From: Pelodera strongyloides
Lineage: Eukaryota > Nematoda > Chromadorea > Rhabditida > Rhabditidae
DNA: 64,000 bases
Assembly (NCBI GenBank): GCA_036852015.1
Contig: JAANDG010000079.1
Span: forward strand, 62,001-126,000
Direction of reading: 5' to 3'
Below the pieces are notes generated by a model. It was not told the DNA's origin and ran no database searches. It saw only the letters and a list, made by a program, of their open reading frames with translations. Positions 62,901-64,000 of the stretch are shown here, in pieces (the stretch's first letter is position 1; every line of letters starts with the position of its first letter). Made by a program: the position numbers and the translations under genes.

Positions 62901-64000
62901 ATCACCTCTGCGGGAGGTGGTTCGGGTCGATGCCCCTCGTCACTCGGTTGGGGGACCACTCCGTGGGCTGCGATTGTTTCCATACAGCCCGGGTCCGGGA
63001 TAATCACATCTCCACCTACGGTTGGAAGCCGAAGATTTCCTGAGGGGAGGTATTCAACAGATGCCCAGTCGCAGATCCGAATCATCGTTCCGAGTCCAAT
63101 GATGATGTCAGGACGCACGTCGGTTTCTTCTCCAACCTGGTAGACTGGCCTTCCGCCACGGTTGCGGATGTGCTCGACGTCCTCTTGCGACGGGGGAGTC
63201 GTTGTCAGCATTGTCTCGATTGCGGGAGTGATCAACGCCTTGACTTCGTACTCCATATTCTTGGCTCCGATCCGCAGAGCCACTTCCTCGAACTGCTTGC
63301 GGGAACTTGAATCAAAGGTTTGCAAGTTAAGCGTCCGGGTACGCAGAGTTGGGAGTTGAAGTCTCTTGGCCGCCTCCGCTGATATGAACGTCCAGGAGCA
63401 TCCGGTGTCGTAGAACGCACTCACTTCATGAATCCGATCGGTCCCTCGAATAGGAAGCCTGCCCACGATCATATGTGAGCCTGCAGAAAGCGCTGCGGTG
63501 GCGTCCTCCTCGGGCCCCTTTTCCGGTTCGTTCTCGTTGACAGGATGTGGAGTAGGATTCTCAGCATCCCGCTTCCTTTTCTTCCTCTTGGGATGCTTAT
63601 TCTTTCGCGGAACCATCGGGACAGCAACAGAGGCAGCGGCGTTACTCCGAAGTGCGTAACAGAGACCCACATGGTGTGGTCCATTGCACTTCTGGCAGAC
63701 TGCCTGGCATGACGGGCTAGAATGATCCGTGTTGGAGCATCGGAAGCATCTCCTCTGGGATCTGAAAGCCTCACGTCGCTCCGCATGTGCCAGGCCGCAG
63801 TTCTCCGGGTTGTGATTCTGGTCACACATAAAGCACTTCCCAGTCGACCTCTCTCTTTCCGGCAGCGGGGCTGGTGTTCCTCCAGCACGCTTTGGCGGTG
63901 CTCGGGGCGCTACATTTCCAGCTGGTTGTGGCTCTGTTGACTGCCGGTTACCACTCTGGGGGCCCCTGCCATCGTTCTTACGGTCCGAGCGGCCTTCATC
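56921..64000 (-). CDS. BEL/Pao gag-pol-env polyprotein (5' end beyond the window)
   Basis: One frame is open from the window edge to the stop at 56921; the first in-window ATG (63829) gives 2302 codons but lies inside the first zinc knuckle, so it is not the real start. Residues counted from it: zinc knuckles 1-57; aspartic protease DTG 141-143; BEL-type reverse transcriptase about 370-665 with GDLEKAF, LPFG and the catalytic YVDN at 587-590; RNase H about 748-885 (D752, E792, D823, D880); integrase zinc region about 1088-1125 and core with D1158, D1220 and E1271. After about 1600 comes a membrane glycoprotein region: a hydrophobic start (YIACLMCLL), a membrane span near 1745, a second signal-like stretch near 1795, then a Cys-rich ectodomain with a GCYSCRTGATTNITC motif and a C-terminal anchor with a short tail. 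This matches the phlebovirus Gc-like proteins of nematode BEL retroviruses. No stop or frameshift seen in the window. Confidence 0.93.
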   Translation of the reverse strand, partial: DEGRSDRKNDGRGPQSGNRQSTEPQPAGNVAPRAPPKRAGGTPAPLPERERSTGKCFMCDQNHNPENCGLAHAERREAFRSQRRCFRCSNTDHSSPSCQAVCQKCNGPHHVGLCYALRSNAAASVAVPMVPRKNKHPKRKKRKRDAENPTPHPVNENEPEKGPEEDATAALSAGSHMIVGRLPIRGTDRIHEVSAFYDTGCSWTFISAEAAKRLQLPTLRTRTLNLQTFDSSSRKQFEEVALRIGAKNMEYEVKALITPAIETMLTTTPPSQEDVEHIRNRGGRPVYQVGEETDVRPDIIIGLGTMIRICDWASVEYLPSGNLRLPTVGGDVIIPDPGCMETIAAHGVVPQPSDEGHRPEPPPAEVIVEEGKWPVPDSEHYWNLQMEGTDTVELSKTKTEIKKEAQERLTAFVHRTINYQYGPGERYLSVRLPIEEEHREEMSSCYGIAAKRLENFLKKSKPEVLRAVSELFEEYLDREMIEVAEKQKKFGPPGEVCYLPHHCVVKMTKTSTKIRPVFDGSAAEKGKRSLNSLLPTGFDAVNDLTGLLLRARTGPVLVTGDLEKAFLHVRIDTRDRDLCRFLWVRNTNEPPTPENIIVYRFCVLPFGLTCSPFLLNQCIRYHAEHLGSYLGPDLDPQRILDSLYVDNIIMPTESVGEATRKIEGLKEFFDACDMKLRDFNSNKKTVLEDIPVDECDSPVDPISLLGIQWDHVRDTLFVQVKISTMDTITKRSVASALASIFDPMGWLEPALLPLRIFLQRMWKLGIGWDEEVEELKPEFSEIARQLDGFVLRLPRFVHTYYDGLVVFCDASERAYSAVVYTVGRYDAHILMARTKLAPIKGKSTIPKLELQAITLGVSLLVHVAENLHNFGAQVVSLFSDSTIAIAQVQKKSLSTREDGVFTVNRVKKIREMCDLLWVRRRVEVRIGHVPTTENPADHATRGLSPEGLLASNWTTGPPIERMNQWPTTTIPELTDNEEDADEENAAFSVTQQIGNDLEDIFPAELSVSNRADNCLSKQTTEWSLRARIAAWVLRFINKTARKASLEERLSSLVKSVDASDVAGKTLSTHQVTMGKLLLISLAQRQAWPRPDGEKELRQLRAFRDELGILRATQRLAVEPLPDIDATPPIVPGKSRAARWIVDDIHCRTHAGVAQVLARTRKDFWITKPRRIVQKVVRQCLPCQKERNRPFPYPPQAPLPKERTLATRPFMHVGIDMAGPFVVEGSSGKEKLWILAIVCLTTRAIYLDTVKSLSTASFLNAIVRFVARRGIPNTVLSDNQPSFVLSADIFQTFLLDEKQEEEFARHMLNQSIRWSFIPAYSPWWGGVYERMIGLTKSLLKKTFSRRTPTEELFITAIADIEGILNSRPLTEVSTGNDWSVIRPIDFLQQGIRIQFPRIIIDELDEEYKEDGKWALQTREDALRTVNCAQKYSEKFWKLFREEYLTALREKNKWCAQFPKRGAAQKIPIIGQLVMVPQTGHRSTWPLAKVLELIYSRDGQVRAARVKLASQRESVRAISNLIPLELAPDVDQGRLIPTTPQGRVERRYDLIPNYQEADPNLEPEWDEDGQEDVNGADTTPALMITEGLRERNLFTIMHFGNDTEAMLEHSEPLLDKLHGDDLKKRVHIQDSLWNSLEEQEEDEEYDRTSLEDYYSDPRIQALDDRNYTGSGRFGLYTFTYIACLMCLLSPGSVAQKVTREIGLSCTVGGTNVSNPRRLPFRLCSEGYCVTKDNPQELEHIDLPPSIRLEDHQLTIKYRDDQGIMAFRTMCSGVDFCKGLSCTFCLEALLNVECHPWVTIACFAFLVYAFIVGTYVVCVTPFRLARPIQLLLQVVRNIWRRVRHPRPRTTNARRDSLVKYALIPLALWTTLPAASACDPVDVLTLPETVCHEQSCTTRYPQIFILSSSSKEACTFLTYNGTTVAEVRLMWDKLRLRCNKETLAFTRAVRHKVVSVKRCPHAGSCKGSACEQTRPDSMIPELHEANHLPGITKCQESCGGPGCGCLLPSSACQFWREALEPLSNDPLEIFHCPSWTQVAQVRFTVIDRIVKTTESALVEVELNQEKRIGNHKMELDSTSWTPMKAMERPFVRQRDHMALLHDQAKILLFCDSEAAARSLNCTARPECACRPAGDRVQCECAEHDLLSNIEDLSMALPLFTPAYAILPKDTPEIQTEGKMILTAHWNMSFNAARLAANDDICHASQATPLKGCYSCRTGATTNITCKSEKAKQIASVSCIGHAGFMLPCSPRGTETTARIYSNLRSPQIRCTVQCGETTTDLQLEGSLLFRGHSFNPLKGASVYEEQPLEDWPDVKGILSELGTWIGTCLIALIILGLSLLATYFLLPVCTAYFTLRADKAKYQ

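Overview
The window looks like nematode nuclear DNA, probably from a free-living or necromenic rhabditid; that clade guess is inference. The evidence is intronic arrays of the nematode telomere unit TTAGGC, dense small exons with TTTCAG/TTTAG-type acceptors, acceptor-like sites a few bases before start codons that would suit spliced-leader addition, a tryptophan hydroxylase most like nematode tph-1, a gene of the nematode-expanded NRF-6/NDG-4 acyltransferase family, and a BEL/Pao retroelement with a phlebovirus-like glycoprotein. None of the host genes appears as a long ORF; I assembled them exon by exon, using reading-phase agreement as the test.

Layout: 1-2.2 kb is a 129-bp tandem repeat array, continuing as a ~420-bp higher-order repeat. 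2.9-9.2 kb, minus strand, is tryptophan hydroxylase (serotonin synthesis, 12 phase-compatible exons plus a tentative first one). 11.68-18.03 kb, plus strand, is a complete 15-exon CYP4-type cytochrome P450 of 502 residues. 18.9-37.7 kb holds no recognised gene but several short exon-like segments on both strands among foldback elements and CT microsatellites. 40.81-51.33 kb, plus strand, is a complete 20-exon NRF-6-like acyltransferase of 688 residues. 53.85-54.69 kb, minus strand, holds the last two exons of an unidentified gene whose upstream intron received the LTR retroelement. 54.72-64 kb, minus strand, is the 3' part of a BEL/Pao endogenous-retrovirus-like element: 3' LTR, a gag-like zinc-knuckle ORF after the glycoprotein region, and a single gag-pol-env frame open to the window edge.

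Introns and spacers are filled with short inverted-repeat elements of at least eight families, most with TTAAAGSG-type termini, plus tRNA-derived SINEs and (CT)n/(GA)n tracts. The three host genes with recognised products are unrelated in function (serotonin synthesis, lipid or xenobiotic oxidation, membrane acyl transfer); nothing suggests an operon. The most unusual material is in the retroelement: three leader hairpins with different stems but one shared loop, and a downstream ORF repeating the gag zinc-knuckle layout and starting in an ATGA overlap with the glycoprotein stop.
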